Source: Bradyrhizobium arachidis
GTDB lineage: Bacteria; Pseudomonadota; Alphaproteobacteria; Rhizobiales; Xanthobacteraceae
Length of the DNA: 64,000 nt
NCBI RefSeq assembly: GCF_015291705.1
Contig: NZ_CP030050.1
Coordinates: 372,001 to 436,000 of the forward strand
Direction of reading: 5' to 3'
Part shown: positions 50,466 to 62,823 of the stretch, in pieces
Layout of the letters: each line of letters starts with the position of its first letter
How positions within the stretch are numbered: position 1 is the first letter of the stretch
Made by a program: the position numbers and the translations under genes
Notes under the pieces: model-generated
Databases searched by the model: none
Seen by the model: the letters and a program-made list of their open reading frames with translations, nothing else
What the model was told of the DNA's origin: nothing

Positions 50466-51035
50466 ATGACCACAGCGGATTTCATCGCAGCCTGCTTCTG
50501 GCCGTCCGCCGTCATCGCTGCGTTTGCGTTGCTGAAGGCCCGCAACAGCGCGGCCTTTCCGATCATCCTCAAGATCGTGATCTGGTTCGGCCTGGCCTAC
50601 TTCCTGCTGGTGGTGCTCTGGGTCAACAGCTCGATCATCGCGATCAACGACATGAATGCCCTTCTCGTTCTCTTCGGCCTGGTGGTCGTCGGCTCCCAGC
50701 TGCGAGCCCCTGCGCCTCAAGGCTCATGGCGCGACAAGGCGAAAGGGTACGGCGGGATGATCGCGATCGTGCTGTTCGGCAGCATCATCGCATGGTTCTT
50801 CGGACGGATGCTCGTTCTCGACCTCTTCACGTCCCGCCTCGTGATCGAGGGCCGTGTTCAATACGCCAGCAGAACAAGTGGGCGCAGGGCCGATTATATC
50901 GTTATCATCGCGGGTCAAACCGTGAAGGTGACGGCGCCGCTTTACGAGCGGCTGCAGCAATTCAGACCCAAGGTTCGCGTCGAAGTCGGGCGCGGGTCGA
51001 ACTATGTCTACGAGATCGAATATCTCGCCAACTAA
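50466..51035 (+). CDS. Hypothetical membrane protein
   Basis: 189 residues, four hydrophobic segments in the N-terminal two thirds (FIAACFWPSAVIAAFALL, PIILKIVIWFGLAYFLLVVLW, MNALLVLFGLVVVGS, GMIAIVLFGSIIAWFFGRMLV) and a soluble C-terminal beta-rich part (GRRADYIVIIAGQTVKVTAPLYERLQQF). No family recognised. Stops three bases from the xerC stop on the other strand, so the pair is convergent. Confidence 0.6.
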   Translation: MTTADFIAACFWPSAVIAAFALLKARNSAAFPIILKIVIWFGLAYFLLVVLWVNSSIIAINDMNALLVLFGLVVVGSQLRAPAPQGSWRDKAKGYGGMIAIVLFGSIIAWFFGRMLVLDLFTSRLVIEGRVQYASRTSGRRADYIVIIAGQTVKVTAPLYERLQQFRPKVRVEVGRGSNYVYEIEYLAN

Positions 51036-51038
51036 GCT

Positions 51039-52004
51039 TCAGCGCCGCGGATGCGCACTCGCATAGACTTCGAGCAGGCGCTCGGAATCGATCCCGGTAT
51101 AGATTTGCGTGGTCGAGAGCGAGGAATGGCCGAGCAATTCCTGGATGGCGCGCAAATCGCCGCCGCGCGAGAGCAGATGCGTGGCGAAGGAATGGCGCAG
51201 CGCGTGCGGCGTCGCGCTGTCGGGGAGGCCAAGCGCGCCGCGCAGCCGCTCCATCGCGAGTTGGATGATGCGTGGGCTGAGGGGACCGCCGCGCGCGCCG
51301 ACGAAGATCGGGCCTTCCGCCGGCAACGGATACGGGCACATCGACACGTATTCCTGCACGAGCTCCAGCACGTTCTGCAGCACCGGTACCATGCGGGTCT
51401 TGTTGCCTTTGCCGGTGACGATCAGCACGTCGCCTTCGCCGGGCCGCGGCACCTCGCGGCGCTTCAGCCCCAACGCCTCGGAGATGCGCAGGCCCGAGCC
51501 ATACAAGAGCGCCATCACGGCGGCATCGCGCGTCAGGATCCAGGTCTCGCGTTCCTCGCCGGCGCGCTCGTCGGCATCGGCAAGACGCTTTGCCGACGCC
51601 ATCGGCAGCGGCTTAGGCAGGCTCTTCGCCACCTTCGGCGCGCGGATGGCGGAGAGAGCGCCGACCTTGCCCTTGCCCTCGCGCTCGAGGAAGCGGCCGA
51701 ACGAGCGCAGGCCCGCCAGCGCGCGCATCAATGAACGGCCGGCAATGTCGTCGGCGCGGCGCATCGCCATGAAGGCGCGGATGTCGGTGGCTTCGAGCGA
51801 TGCGAATCGTTCGAGCGTCACGCGCTCGCCCCAATGGCTGCAAAGGAAATCCAGGCACTGCCGCAAGTCCCGGCCATAGGCCTCCAGCGTCTTCGGCGAC
51901 AGCCGCCGCTCGGCGCCGAGATGCGCCAGCCAGCGCGTCATCTCCAGCGCGATCGTGGGATCGGCGCTGGCGAGCTCGATTGGGGGGGCGGCCGCTTTGC
52001 TCAT
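51039..52004 (-). CDS. xerC: Xer-type tyrosine recombinase (XerC/XerD)
   Basis: 321 residues. N-terminal SAM-like DNA-binding domain (MTRWLAHLGAERRLSPKTLEAYGRDLRQ) and catalytic domain with the Arg in LLYGSGLRISEALGLKRRE, Lys in VTGKGNKTRMVPV, His/Arg in HALRHSFATHLLSRGGDLR and His/Tyr in ELLGHSSLSTTQIYTG. It resolves chromosome dimers at dif. XerC versus XerD cannot be settled here without the paralogue; the gene name is a best guess. Divergent from priA. Confidence 0.88.
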   Translation of the reverse strand: MSKAAAPPIELASADPTIALEMTRWLAHLGAERRLSPKTLEAYGRDLRQCLDFLCSHWGERVTLERFASLEATDIRAFMAMRRADDIAGRSLMRALAGLRSFGRFLEREGKGKVGALSAIRAPKVAKSLPKPLPMASAKRLADADERAGEERETWILTRDAAVMALLYGSGLRISEALGLKRREVPRPGEGDVLIVTGKGNKTRMVPVLQNVLELVQEYVSMCPYPLPAEGPIFVGARGGPLSPRIIQLAMERLRGALGLPDSATPHALRHSFATHLLSRGGDLRAIQELLGHSSLSTTQIYTGIDSERLLEVYASAHPRR

Positions 52005-52127
52005 GCGCTCTGGACGTAATGATTCCGCACAGTATATCGCATCACACCAGTTTACTGTTCGCTAAGGCCGCGCCACGGCGCTAGCCTGAAGGCCGCAAGG
52101 TTCCGATTCTCCCTCCAAAGACCGTTG

Positions 52128-54338
52128 ATGGATCACACGTCGCGCAGCAACGCCGCCCCTACCAACGCGACCCGCATGGTCGACGTGCTGGTGCCGGTCG
52201 CGCTCGACCAGACCTATTCCTACAAGGTGCCGCGCGGCATGGAGCTGAAGGCGGGCGATCTCCTCAGTGTGCCGCTCGGCCCGCGCGAGGTGCTGGCCGT
52301 GGTCTGGGGCGAGAACGCCAACCCCGATCCGCGCCTGCACAACCGCCTCAAGGAGGTCAGCGAGAAGCTCGACATCCAGCCGCTGAAACCCGAATTGCGC
52401 GCGGTCGTCGACTGGGTCGCCAATTACACGCTGAGCCCGCGCGGCATGGTGCTGCGCATGTGCCTGCGCATGGGCGAGAATTTGGGTCCCGAGCGGGTCC
52501 GCCCCGGCGTGCGCCTGGTCGGTGATCCCCCCAGGCGCCTGACGCCGGCGCGGGCGCGCGTGATCGAGGTGCTGTCCGACCGGCTGCTGCACGGCAAGTC
52601 CGAGGCCGCCAAGGAAGCCGGCGTCTCCGCCGGCGTGATCGATGGCCTCGTCGACGAAGGCACGCTCACGGTCGAGCCGATGCCGCCGCCTCCGCCGCCG
52701 CCGGCACCCGATCCCGATTTCGGCCGGCCGGATTTCTCGCCGCTGCAGCGTGCCGGCGTCGATGCGATGCGCGCCCTCGCGGCCAACGGCACCTTCCACG
52801 TCGCGCTGCTCGACGGCGTCACCGGCTCGGGCAAGACCGAGGTCTATTTCGAGGCCGTTGCGGAGACCATCCGCCGCGGAAAACAGTCACTGATCCTGAT
52901 GCCGGAGATCGCGCTCACCGGCCAGTTCCTCGACCGTTTTGCGCAGCGCTTCGGCGTGCGCCCGATCGAGTGGCATTCCGAGCTGACGCCGCGCACCCGC
53001 GCGCGCAATTGGGCGGCGATCTCCGAGGGATCGGCGCCCGTCGTGGTCGGCGCGCGCTCGGCGCTGTTCCTGCCTTATGCCAATCTCGGCCTCATCGTCG
53101 TCGATGAGGAGCACGACCAGGCCTACAAGCAGGACGAGGGCGTGCATTATCACGCCCGCGACATGGCGGTGGTGCGCGGGCACATCGCAAAGATCCCGGT
53201 CGTGCTGGCCTCGGCGACGCCCTCGGTCGAATCCGAGGTTAATGCGCGCAAGAACCGCTATCAGCGCGTCGCGCTGCCGTCGCGCTTCGGCGGCCAGCAC
53301 ATGCCGCATATCGAGGCCATCGACCTGCGCCGCGAGCCGCCCGCGCGCGGCCGCTTCATCTCGCCGCGGCTTGCAGGCGAGATCAGGACCGCGATCGAGC
53401 GGCGCGAGCAGGCGCTCCTGTTCCTCAACCGCCGCGGCTATGCGCCGCTGACGCTGTGCCGCGCTTGCGGCCATCGCTTCGCCTGCACCATCTGCGATGC
53501 CTGGCTGGTCGATCACCGATTCCGCCAGCGCCTCGTCTGCCACCATTGCGGCTTCTCGATGCCGCGCCCGCATCTCTGCCCGAACTGCTCGGCGGAGGAA
53601 TCGCTGGTCGCGGTCGGGCCCGGCGTCGAGCGTTTGCAGGAGGAGGCGGCCGCGCTGTTCCCGGACGCACGCACCATGGTGCTGTCGAGCGATCTCATCA
53701 CCTCGATCGAGACGATGCGCTCGGAGCTCGCCGAGATCGCCGAGGGCCGCGTCGACATCATCATCGGCACCCAGCTCGTCGCCAAGGGCCACAATTTCCC
53801 GCGACTCAATCTCGTCGGCGTGGTCGATGCGGATCTCGGCCTTAGCAATGGCGATCCGCGCGCGGCGGAACGTACCTGGCAATTGCTCAACCAGGTGATC
53901 GGCCGCGCCGGCCGCGAGCAGGGCCGCGGCGTCGGCTATCTCCAGACCCACCAGCCCGATCATCCCGTGATGAAGGCGCTGATCGCCTGCGACCGCGAGG
54001 CCTTTTACGACAGCGAGATCGACCTGCGCGAGAGAACGCTCTATCCGCCGTTCGGCCGGCTCGCGAGCCTGATCATCTCCGCGGGCGACCGCCCGAGCGC
54101 GGATGGTTTCGGCCGCAAGCTGGTGGCGCTCGCCCCGCGCGACGAGCGCGTCGTCGTGCTGGGCCCGGCCGAAGCCCCGCTCGCCGTGATCAAGGGCCGC
54201 TACCGCTTCCGTATCCTGGTGAAGTCGGCGCGCGGCTTTGACCTTTCGGATTACTTGCGCAACTGGCTCGCGGTGTGCCCGAAGCCGACAGGCAATCTGA
54301 AGCTGGAAGTCGACGTCGATCCGCAGAGCTTTTTGTAG
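52128..54338 (+). CDS. priA: Primosomal replication protein N' (PriA helicase)
   Basis: About 736 residues from ATG 52128 (a TTG lies directly before it). It restarts stalled forks. DNA-binding 3'BD (DVLVPVALDQTYSYKVPRG), superfamily 2 helicase with Walker A GVTGSGKTEVYFEAV, DEEHD box, and the zinc-binding insertion of paired cysteines between CRACGHRFACTICDAW and CHHCGFSMPRPHLCPNC. All eight cysteines are present. priA followed by the atpHAGDC block is a conserved alphaproteobacterial order. Confidence 0.96.
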   Translation: MDHTSRSNAAPTNATRMVDVLVPVALDQTYSYKVPRGMELKAGDLLSVPLGPREVLAVVWGENANPDPRLHNRLKEVSEKLDIQPLKPELRAVVDWVANYTLSPRGMVLRMCLRMGENLGPERVRPGVRLVGDPPRRLTPARARVIEVLSDRLLHGKSEAAKEAGVSAGVIDGLVDEGTLTVEPMPPPPPPPAPDPDFGRPDFSPLQRAGVDAMRALAANGTFHVALLDGVTGSGKTEVYFEAVAETIRRGKQSLILMPEIALTGQFLDRFAQRFGVRPIEWHSELTPRTRARNWAAISEGSAPVVVGARSALFLPYANLGLIVVDEEHDQAYKQDEGVHYHARDMAVVRGHIAKIPVVLASATPSVESEVNARKNRYQRVALPSRFGGQHMPHIEAIDLRREPPARGRFISPRLAGEIRTAIERREQALLFLNRRGYAPLTLCRACGHRFACTICDAWLVDHRFRQRLVCHHCGFSMPRPHLCPNCSAEESLVAVGPGVERLQEEAAALFPDARTMVLSSDLITSIETMRSELAEIAEGRVDIIIGTQLVAKGHNFPRLNLVGVVDADLGLSNGDPRAAERTWQLLNQVIGRAGREQGRGVGYLQTHQPDHPVMKALIACDREAFYDSEIDLRERTLYPPFGRLASLIISAGDRPSADGFGRKLVALAPRDERVVVLGPAEAPLAVIKGRYRFRILVKSARGFDLSDYLRNWLAVCPKPTGNLKLEVDVDPQSFL

Positions 54339-54341
54339 CGA

Positions 54342-54449
54342 CCGTCATTCCGGGGCGCGCGCAGCGCGAGCCCGGAATCCATTTCACCGCAGACTCTGTC
54401 GCCCAATGGATTCCGGGCTCGCGACTTCGTCGCGCCCCGGAATGACAGG
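54342..54449. repeat. Palindromic repeat, CCGTCATTCCGGGGCGCGC family
   Basis: Arms CGTCATTCCGGGGCGCGCGC...CCGGAATCCAT and CCAATGGATTCCGGGCTCGC...CCCCGGAATGACA, immediately after the priA stop. Same family as 29281 and 38211. Confidence 0.9.
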
Positions 54450-54453
54450 GAAT

Positions 54454-54487
54454 AAAAAAGCCCGCGGTCCCCCAAGACCGCGGGCTT
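54454..54487. terminator. Bidirectional terminator between priA and rlpA
   Basis: AAGCCCGCGGTC (54458-54469) pairs with GACCGCGGGCTT (54476-54487). A six-base A run precedes it, giving a T-run on the minus strand, so it ends rlpA best and can also serve priA. Confidence 0.88.
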
Positions 54488-54548
54488 GTTTCATGCGCGC
54501 ATCAAACTGATGAAATCTGCGCGGGCAATGTGAGGCGTCTTGAACGCC

Positions 54549-55055
54549 TTACGAGACGACTTCGGCGGTGACGCGGCCGACACCGGCGCCGGTGAGGCCG
54601 ATGGCGCGGGCTGCGCCCGTGGAGAGGTCGAGCACGCGGCCGCGAATGAACGGGCCACGGTCATTGATGGTGACGATGACACTCTGGCCGCCATGGGTGA
54701 CGCGGAGCTTGGTGCCGAACGGCAGCGAACGGTGTGCCGCGGTCATGGCATTCTGGTTGAAGCGCTGGCCCGAGGCGGTGCGGCTGCCGGATTCGTTGCC
54801 GTAATAGGAGGCCATGCCGGAGAAGCTGCGGCCGGTGCCCGAGGACGGGGTCATGGACGCATTGGCGTTGCGCCACTCTGCGCCGGCATTGGTGTCGGCC
54901 TGGGCGTGGTGGCGGTGATGGTGCGAGTGCCGGTGGTGATGCCGGGATTTGGCGGAAGCTTCGGTGGCAGTTCCACCGACGATGAGAGTTGCGGCAACAA
55001 AGGCAATCGCCGTGCGCGGCCGGGTCACGGTGCCCAGCGTCTTCAAAGACAGCAT
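54549..55055 (-). CDS. rlpA: RlpA-like septal ring lytic transglycosylase (double-psi beta-barrel)
   Basis: 168 residues. N-terminal signal peptide (RTAIAFVAATLIVGGTATEASA), a His-rich stretch (HHHRHSHHHRHH) and a C-terminal RlpA-type DPBB domain: GMASYYGNESGSRTASGQRFNQNAMTAAHRSLPFGTKLRV, then the catalytic-region INDRGPF and DLSTGAARAIGL. No SPOR domain is present. Probably remodels peptidoglycan; enzymatic activity is inferred. Monocistronic, with a 660-base AT-richer gap separating it from atpH. Confidence 0.88.
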   Translation of the reverse strand: MLSLKTLGTVTRPRTAIAFVAATLIVGGTATEASAKSRHHHRHSHHHRHHAQADTNAGAEWRNANASMTPSSGTGRSFSGMASYYGNESGSRTASGQRFNQNAMTAAHRSLPFGTKLRVTHGGQSVIVTINDRGPFIRGRVLDLSTGAARAIGLTGAGVGRVTAEVVS

Positions 55056-55716
55056 TTATCGGTCCCTAAGCTAGTATTGCCACATATGTGGCAAGTGGAG
55101 CCCCCATCAGTTTGTGAGCGGGACGGCGTTTCGATTCCCAATGAGGCGTGAATTGGGCAGTAAATCCATTATATGTCGTCATGACATGTCTTGTGACTGG
55201 CACCGATATTGCAGCGGATGTTCCGCAATTTTCCATTTTAATAATTCGTTAACCTTCAATTTACTTACGAATACTGTAAAGCGAAGTCGTTGTTCCCGAT
55301 CTTTAGAATTCGATAAGTATTCGGAAGGGGGCGCAGGCCGGCCCGCTGTCACGCCTCTGCGATCCGTGTTCATGGCCGCTATGCGCTGGGGGCAGGAACG
55401 AAATGGCGAGATGTCGCCGTAAGGCTCGCGGCAATTCCGTGGCACGGCAGGTTGACTGGAAAGGTTGCCTGAGAGCTCATCATTCCGCGCGCGCGACTGC
55501 GACGAACTGGCGAACGAACCTCATGCCTTTAATTTGGCGTCATGTTGCACGTGCGCGCCTGCTATGTTAGCAAAGCCGCGATTTTAACGGACCCGGCACC
55601 TCCCGTGTCGGCCGAAAATCGAAGTCCCGCTTGAATTCCAAGGGCTTGGATCGCTAGGCGCCGCTTCGTGGCGACGGTTTTTCCCTTGCGAGTTTGACAG
55701 CAAAAAGAGCGCGTCT
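55056..55716. other. Long AT-richer intergenic region before atpH
   Basis: 660 bases between divergent rlpA and atpH. The first 300 bases are noticeably AT-rich for this genome (AATTTTCCATTTTAATAATT near 55230). Short ORFs are present but lack codon bias or homology that I recognise. It must contain the promoter of the atp operon; I cannot place it with confidence. Confidence 0.6.
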
Positions 55717-57806
<2,090 letters not shown>

Positions 57807-57812
57807 GAGGCC

Positions 57813-57900
57813 CGTCATGGCCGGGCTTGTCCCGGCCATCCACGCGTCGCCGCGTGGAGGGGAAAGACGTGGATGCCCGGGACAAGCCCGGGCATGACGA
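57813..57900. repeat. Palindromic repeat inside the atp operon, CCGTCATGGCCGGGC family
   Basis: CGTCATGGCCGGGCTTGTCC and GGACAAGCCCGGGCATGACG frame an inner GCGTCGCCGCG palindrome; together they occupy most of the atpA-atpG gap. Related to the TCATGCCCCGG family at 21904. Confidence 0.85.
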
Positions 57901-57948
57901 AAGGATAGGGTCGCGGTCGAGCCACAGGCTGATCGCTGGGGACGAAGA

Positions 57949-58821
57949 ATGGCGTCACTTAAAGACATGCGCGTCCGCATCGCCTCCACCAAGGCGACGC
58001 AAAAGATCACCAAGGCCATGCAGATGGTCGCGGCCTCCAAGCTGCGTCGCGCGCAGACCGCGGCGGAAGCCGCGCGTCCCTATGCCGACAAGATGAGCGC
58101 GGTGATCTCCAACATCGCCAGCGCCGCTGCGGGTTCGCCCGGCGCGCCGACGCTGCTGGCCGGCACCGGCCGCGATCAGGTCCACCTGCTGCTGGTCTGC
58201 ACCGGCGAGCGCGGCCTGTCCGGCGCCTTCAACTCCTCGATCGTGCGTCTTGCCCGCGAGCGCGCTTTGGCGCTGATCACGCAGGGCAAGGAAGTGAAAT
58301 TCTTCTGCGTCGGCCGCAAGGGTTACGAGCAGCTGCGCCGTCAGTTCGACAAGCAGATCGTCGAGCATCTCGATCTGCGCAGCGTCCGCCAGCTCGGCTT
58401 CGTCAACGCCGAGGACATCGCCAAGAAGGTCCTGGCGCGCTTCGAGGCCGGCGAGTTCGACGTCTGCACCTTGTTCTATTCGCGCTTCAAGTCGGTCATC
58501 GCGCAGATCCCGACCGCCCAGCAGATCATCCCGCTGGTGGTCGAGGAGGGCGCTGCCGCCAACACGACGTCTTACGAATACGAGCCGGAAGAGGACGAGA
58601 TCCTCACCCGCCTGCTGCCGCGCAACCTCGCGGTCCAGATCTTCCGCGCGCTGCTCGAGAACAACGCCTCGTTCTACGGCGCGCAGATGAGCGCGATGGA
58701 CAACGCGACGCGCAACGCCGGTGAGATGATCCGCAAGCAGACGCTGGTCTACAACCGCACGCGTCAGGCGCAGATCACCAAGGAACTGATCGAAATCATC
58801 TCGGGCGCCGAAGCCGTCTAG
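57949..58821 (+). CDS. atpG: ATP synthase F1 subunit gamma
   Basis: 290 residues, the rotor shaft. Starts [36 protein letters not shown], the conserved N-terminal helix, and ends [41 protein letters not shown], the C-terminal helix. The central Rossmann-like domain begins [20 protein letters not shown]. Lies between atpA and atpD, preceded by a repeat. Confidence 0.97.
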   Translation: MASLKDMRVRIASTKATQKITKAMQMVAASKLRRAQTAAEAARPYADKMSAVISNIASAAAGSPGAPTLLAGTGRDQVHLLLVCTGERGLSGAFNSSIVRLARERALALITQGKEVKFFCVGRKGYEQLRRQFDKQIVEHLDLRSVRQLGFVNAEDIAKKVLARFEAGEFDVCTLFYSRFKSVIAQIPTAQQIIPLVVEEGAAANTTSYEYEPEEDEILTRLLPRNLAVQIFRALLENNASFYGAQMSAMDNATRNAGEMIRKQTLVYNRTRQAQITKELIEIISGAEAV

Positions 58822-58866
58822 CAAAGACGCATCGGTACCCATCAACGCAACATCCCGGTCAGCTGA

Positions 58867-60336
<1,470 letters not shown>

Positions 60337-60338
60337 GC

Positions 60339-60417
60339 TGGCGAATAGCGAATAGGGAGTAGCGAATAGCTGCTCTCTCTTTTGCCACTCGCCATTCGCC
60401 ACTCACCATTCGCAGGT
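60339..60417. repeat. Tandem-repeat insertion between atpD and atpC
   Basis: Left half repeats GCGAATAG (three times, around GGGAGTA); right half repeats CCATTCGC/CCACTCGCC units that partly complement it, giving a long imperfect hairpin with a TCTCTCTTTTG loop. Not a member of the other palindrome families. Confidence 0.8.
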
Positions 60418-60422
60418 TCTCC

Positions 60423-60830
60423 ATGGCCACCTTCCATTTCGATCTCGTCTCGCCGGAAAGGCTCGCATTCTCGGGTGAGGTCGACCAGGTCGATGTCCCC
60501 GGCTGGGAAGGCGATTTCGGCGTGCTCGCCGGACATGCCCCCCTCGTGGCTGCTGTGCGGCCGGGTATCCTGACGATCATCACCGGCGGCCAGAAGCAGA
60601 AGGTCATCGTGACCGGTGGGCTCGCCGAAGTGTCCGAAGATCGCCTGACCGTGCTCGCCGACGTCGCAACGTCGATCGAGGAGCTGGATCGGGCGCAGTT
60701 CGCCGACAAGATCGCGGAACTGCAGGAAAAGCTGTCCGAGAAGGAAGGCTCCGAGCTGGATCTCGCGATCGCGCGGCTCGACCATTACAAGAGCATCCAG
60801 CACGAGCTCAACACCACGGCTATGCACTAA
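60423..60830 (+). CDS. atpC: ATP synthase F1 subunit epsilon
   Basis: 135 residues. The N-terminal beta-sandwich starts [41 protein letters not shown] and the C-terminal helical pair ([36 protein letters not shown]) regulates rotation. Last gene of the F1 operon; two hairpins follow. Confidence 0.96.
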   Translation: MATFHFDLVSPERLAFSGEVDQVDVPGWEGDFGVLAGHAPLVAAVRPGILTIITGGQKQKVIVTGGLAEVSEDRLTVLADVATSIEELDRAQFADKIAELQEKLSEKEGSELDLAIARLDHYKSIQHELNTTAMH

Positions 60831-60912
60831 GCCCCGGGGCTTCCGCTCCGGGGCTCAAGCTAAAATTCCTGAACAAGTTCAGCGCTCGTCACCGACCGTG
60901 GCGGGCGCTGAA
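60831..60912 (+). terminator. Possible atp operon terminator region (two hairpins)
   Basis: GCCCCGG/CCGGGGC (60831-60837 with 60848-60854) directly after the atpC stop, and TTCAGCGC/GCGCTGAA (60878-60885 with 60905-60912) followed by ACTTTGTT. Neither has a full T-run; together they probably end the operon. Confidence 0.5.
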
Positions 60913-60980
60913 ACTTTGTTGCACCGCGCCGAAGATAGCGGCATTCTGCGCCCGCGAATTTGTTCCGGGGCTGGGTGCAG

Positions 60981-62660
60981 ATGAAACGCAAGATCGCGGC
61001 GATTTTCGCAGCCGATATTGCCGGTTACTCGAGGCTGGTCGCGGAGGACGAAGAGGAGACGCTGCGGCGTCTCGCCTCCTATCGGGAGGTCGTCGACGAT
61101 TTCATCGCCAAGGCGGGCGGACGCATCTTCAACACGGCGGGCGATGCCGTGCTCGCGGAATTTCCGAGCGCGGTGGATGCGGTGCGCTGCGCGATCGACA
61201 TCCAGGAGTCCTTGCGTACCCGCAACATGGCCTATCCACCGAGCCGCCAGATGTCGTTCCGCATCGGCATCACCATCGGCGACGTGGTCGAGCGCGACGG
61301 CGATTTGCTGGGCGACGGCGTCAATATCGCGGCGCGGCTCGAAGGCCTCGCCGAGGTCGGCGGCATCTGCGTCTCCCGCGCGGTGCACGAGCAGGTCGCC
61401 AACAAGCTCTCGGTGCAGTTCGCCGATATCGGCGCGCAGGAGGTCAAGAACATCCCGACGCCCGTGCACGCCTACATGGTGGCGATGCGGCGCGAGGACG
61501 GCACCTACGCCAAGCCGCAGGTGAAGAAGGCGGGTGCGAAGCTCGCCGCCGCGCCGGTGTGGATGTGGCCGCTCGTGGTGGCCGTCGTCTCGATCGTCGC
61601 CATCGTTGTCTCGGGCTTCCTCTACAACACCAAGCTCAAGCAGACGGCGAACGCCGCATCGACGCCGACGGTCACTCCCAGTGCCGTGCCGAGCGCAACG
61701 CCGACTGCGACGGCCGCGGCGCCGAGCCCAACGCCGACCCAAATTGCAAAGGCGCCGATGGCCCCGATGGCGCCGTCGAATGCCGGCGCTGCGATGGCGC
61801 CGATGCCAACGCCGTCACCATCCGCCGCGCCGATGACGGGCAAGCTTGCCGCCGACAGCGTGCCCTTCATCAACGAGCGCGTCCGCAATTACCTCGCCGG
61901 CGATTATTCGGCCGCCGGCGACTACAAGGCCTTCGCGCTGAATATCGGCGGCTTCACCGGCTCGGTGTTGAACCAGCCGAGCGAGGAGGCTGCGCGCAAC
62001 GGCGCGATCGAGCAGTGCCAGAAACGCGCCGATGCGGCGCAATCGCCGCGGCGCTGCGAGATCTATGCGGTCGGCAACAACGTCGTCTACGCCCACGGCA
62101 AGCCGCCGATGCCGCCGTCGCCGTACTTCCGGCATGACGCCATGACCGAGCGGGCCTTCGCGTCGAAGGATTTTCCGATCGTGCGCGAACAGCAAAAGGT
62201 GCGGCTCGAGAACATGTTCGTGCCGGCGGCGAAATCCCGATCGGTCGCACTCGGCCCGGGCGGACAATATTTCATGGTGCTCGGTGCAGCCTCCGCCGAG
62301 GATGCGGCGCGGCGTTCGCTGGAATCGTGCGGCGCCATCGCCGGCGTCGCCTGCATGATCGTCGCGGTCGACGACAATTTCGTCGTGCCGATCCCGGCCC
62401 TGTTCAGGATCACCGGCTTCTTCCATGCCGCCAGCAATCCCTCGATCGTCGCCGACGCGCGCGACGACGTCGTGCGCAAGCTCGGCGATGCCATGGGCTG
62501 GAATGCGGTTGCGGTCGGTACCGCCGGCCGCCCGGGTCTCGGCCTGAAAGCCGCCGACGAGCAGACCGCCGTCAATGCCGCACTCGGCGAGTGCGCCAAG
62601 CGCGACAGCGATTGCCACGTCATCGCCATCGGCCCGTTCACGGTGGGACCGATCAATTAG
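60981..62660 (+). CDS. Membrane class III adenylate/guanylate cyclase with periplasmic DUF4189-like domain
   Basis: About 559 residues from MKRKIAAIFAADIAGYS. Cyclase domain at residues 1-170: metal Asp residues in AADIAGYS and TAGDAVLAEF, transition-state Asn/Arg in GDGVNIAARLEGL. The usual base-recognising Lys before the second Asp (KxxGD) is Asn here (RIFNTAGD). Then one membrane span (WMWPLVVAVVSIVAIVVSGFLY), a Pro/Ala/Thr-rich linker, and a periplasmic C-terminus with two Cys-containing DUF4189-like repeats (YFMVLGAASAEDAARRSLESCGAI; WNAVAVGTAGRPGLGLK). Probably a sensor. A TTG and a GTG upstream are alternatives. Confidence 0.87.
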   Translation: MKRKIAAIFAADIAGYSRLVAEDEEETLRRLASYREVVDDFIAKAGGRIFNTAGDAVLAEFPSAVDAVRCAIDIQESLRTRNMAYPPSRQMSFRIGITIGDVVERDGDLLGDGVNIAARLEGLAEVGGICVSRAVHEQVANKLSVQFADIGAQEVKNIPTPVHAYMVAMRREDGTYAKPQVKKAGAKLAAAPVWMWPLVVAVVSIVAIVVSGFLYNTKLKQTANAASTPTVTPSAVPSATPTATAAAPSPTPTQIAKAPMAPMAPSNAGAAMAPMPTPSPSAAPMTGKLAADSVPFINERVRNYLAGDYSAAGDYKAFALNIGGFTGSVLNQPSEEAARNGAIEQCQKRADAAQSPRRCEIYAVGNNVVYAHGKPPMPPSPYFRHDAMTERAFASKDFPIVREQQKVRLENMFVPAAKSRSVALGPGGQYFMVLGAASAEDAARRSLESCGAIAGVACMIVAVDDNFVVPIPALFRITGFFHAASNPSIVADARDDVVRKLGDAMGWNAVAVGTAGRPGLGLKAADEQTAVNAALGECAKRDSDCHVIAIGPFTVGPIN

Positions 62661-62699
62661 GACTTGCCTGGATCAGCCCCGACTAGCGCGCTAGCGGAG

Positions 62700-62760
62700 G
62701 TGCGTTCCCTCCCCCCTTGCGGGGGAGAGAGGGAGAGAGCGGTGCCTCCCTTACACGCAC
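62700..62760. repeat. Palindromic repeat remnant, CCCTCCCCCCTTGCGGGGG family
   Basis: TTCCCTCCCCCCTTGCGGGG with GGAGAGAGGG to its right. Same family as the ccmA-ccmB element at 24411; only one arm is well preserved. Confidence 0.6.
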
Positions 62761-62798
62761 CCCCGACAAAAAGATCTCTAATGATTTCAACCCCCCGC

Positions 62799-62823
62799 TC
62801 TACTGTGCATGGGGTTGTTTTCG
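62799..62823 (+). repeat. 25-base exact dispersed repeat, copy 2
   Basis: Identical to 4858-4882. Its CAACCCC just upstream (62788-62794) could pair with GGGGTTG inside the repeat. It encodes, on the other strand, the last residues and stop of the frameshifted Nudix gene. Confidence 0.85.

Noticed and set aside
55114..55445. Short ORFs in the rlpA-atpH gap
   Set aside because: No codon bias, no ribosome-binding site and overlapping on both strands; not supported.
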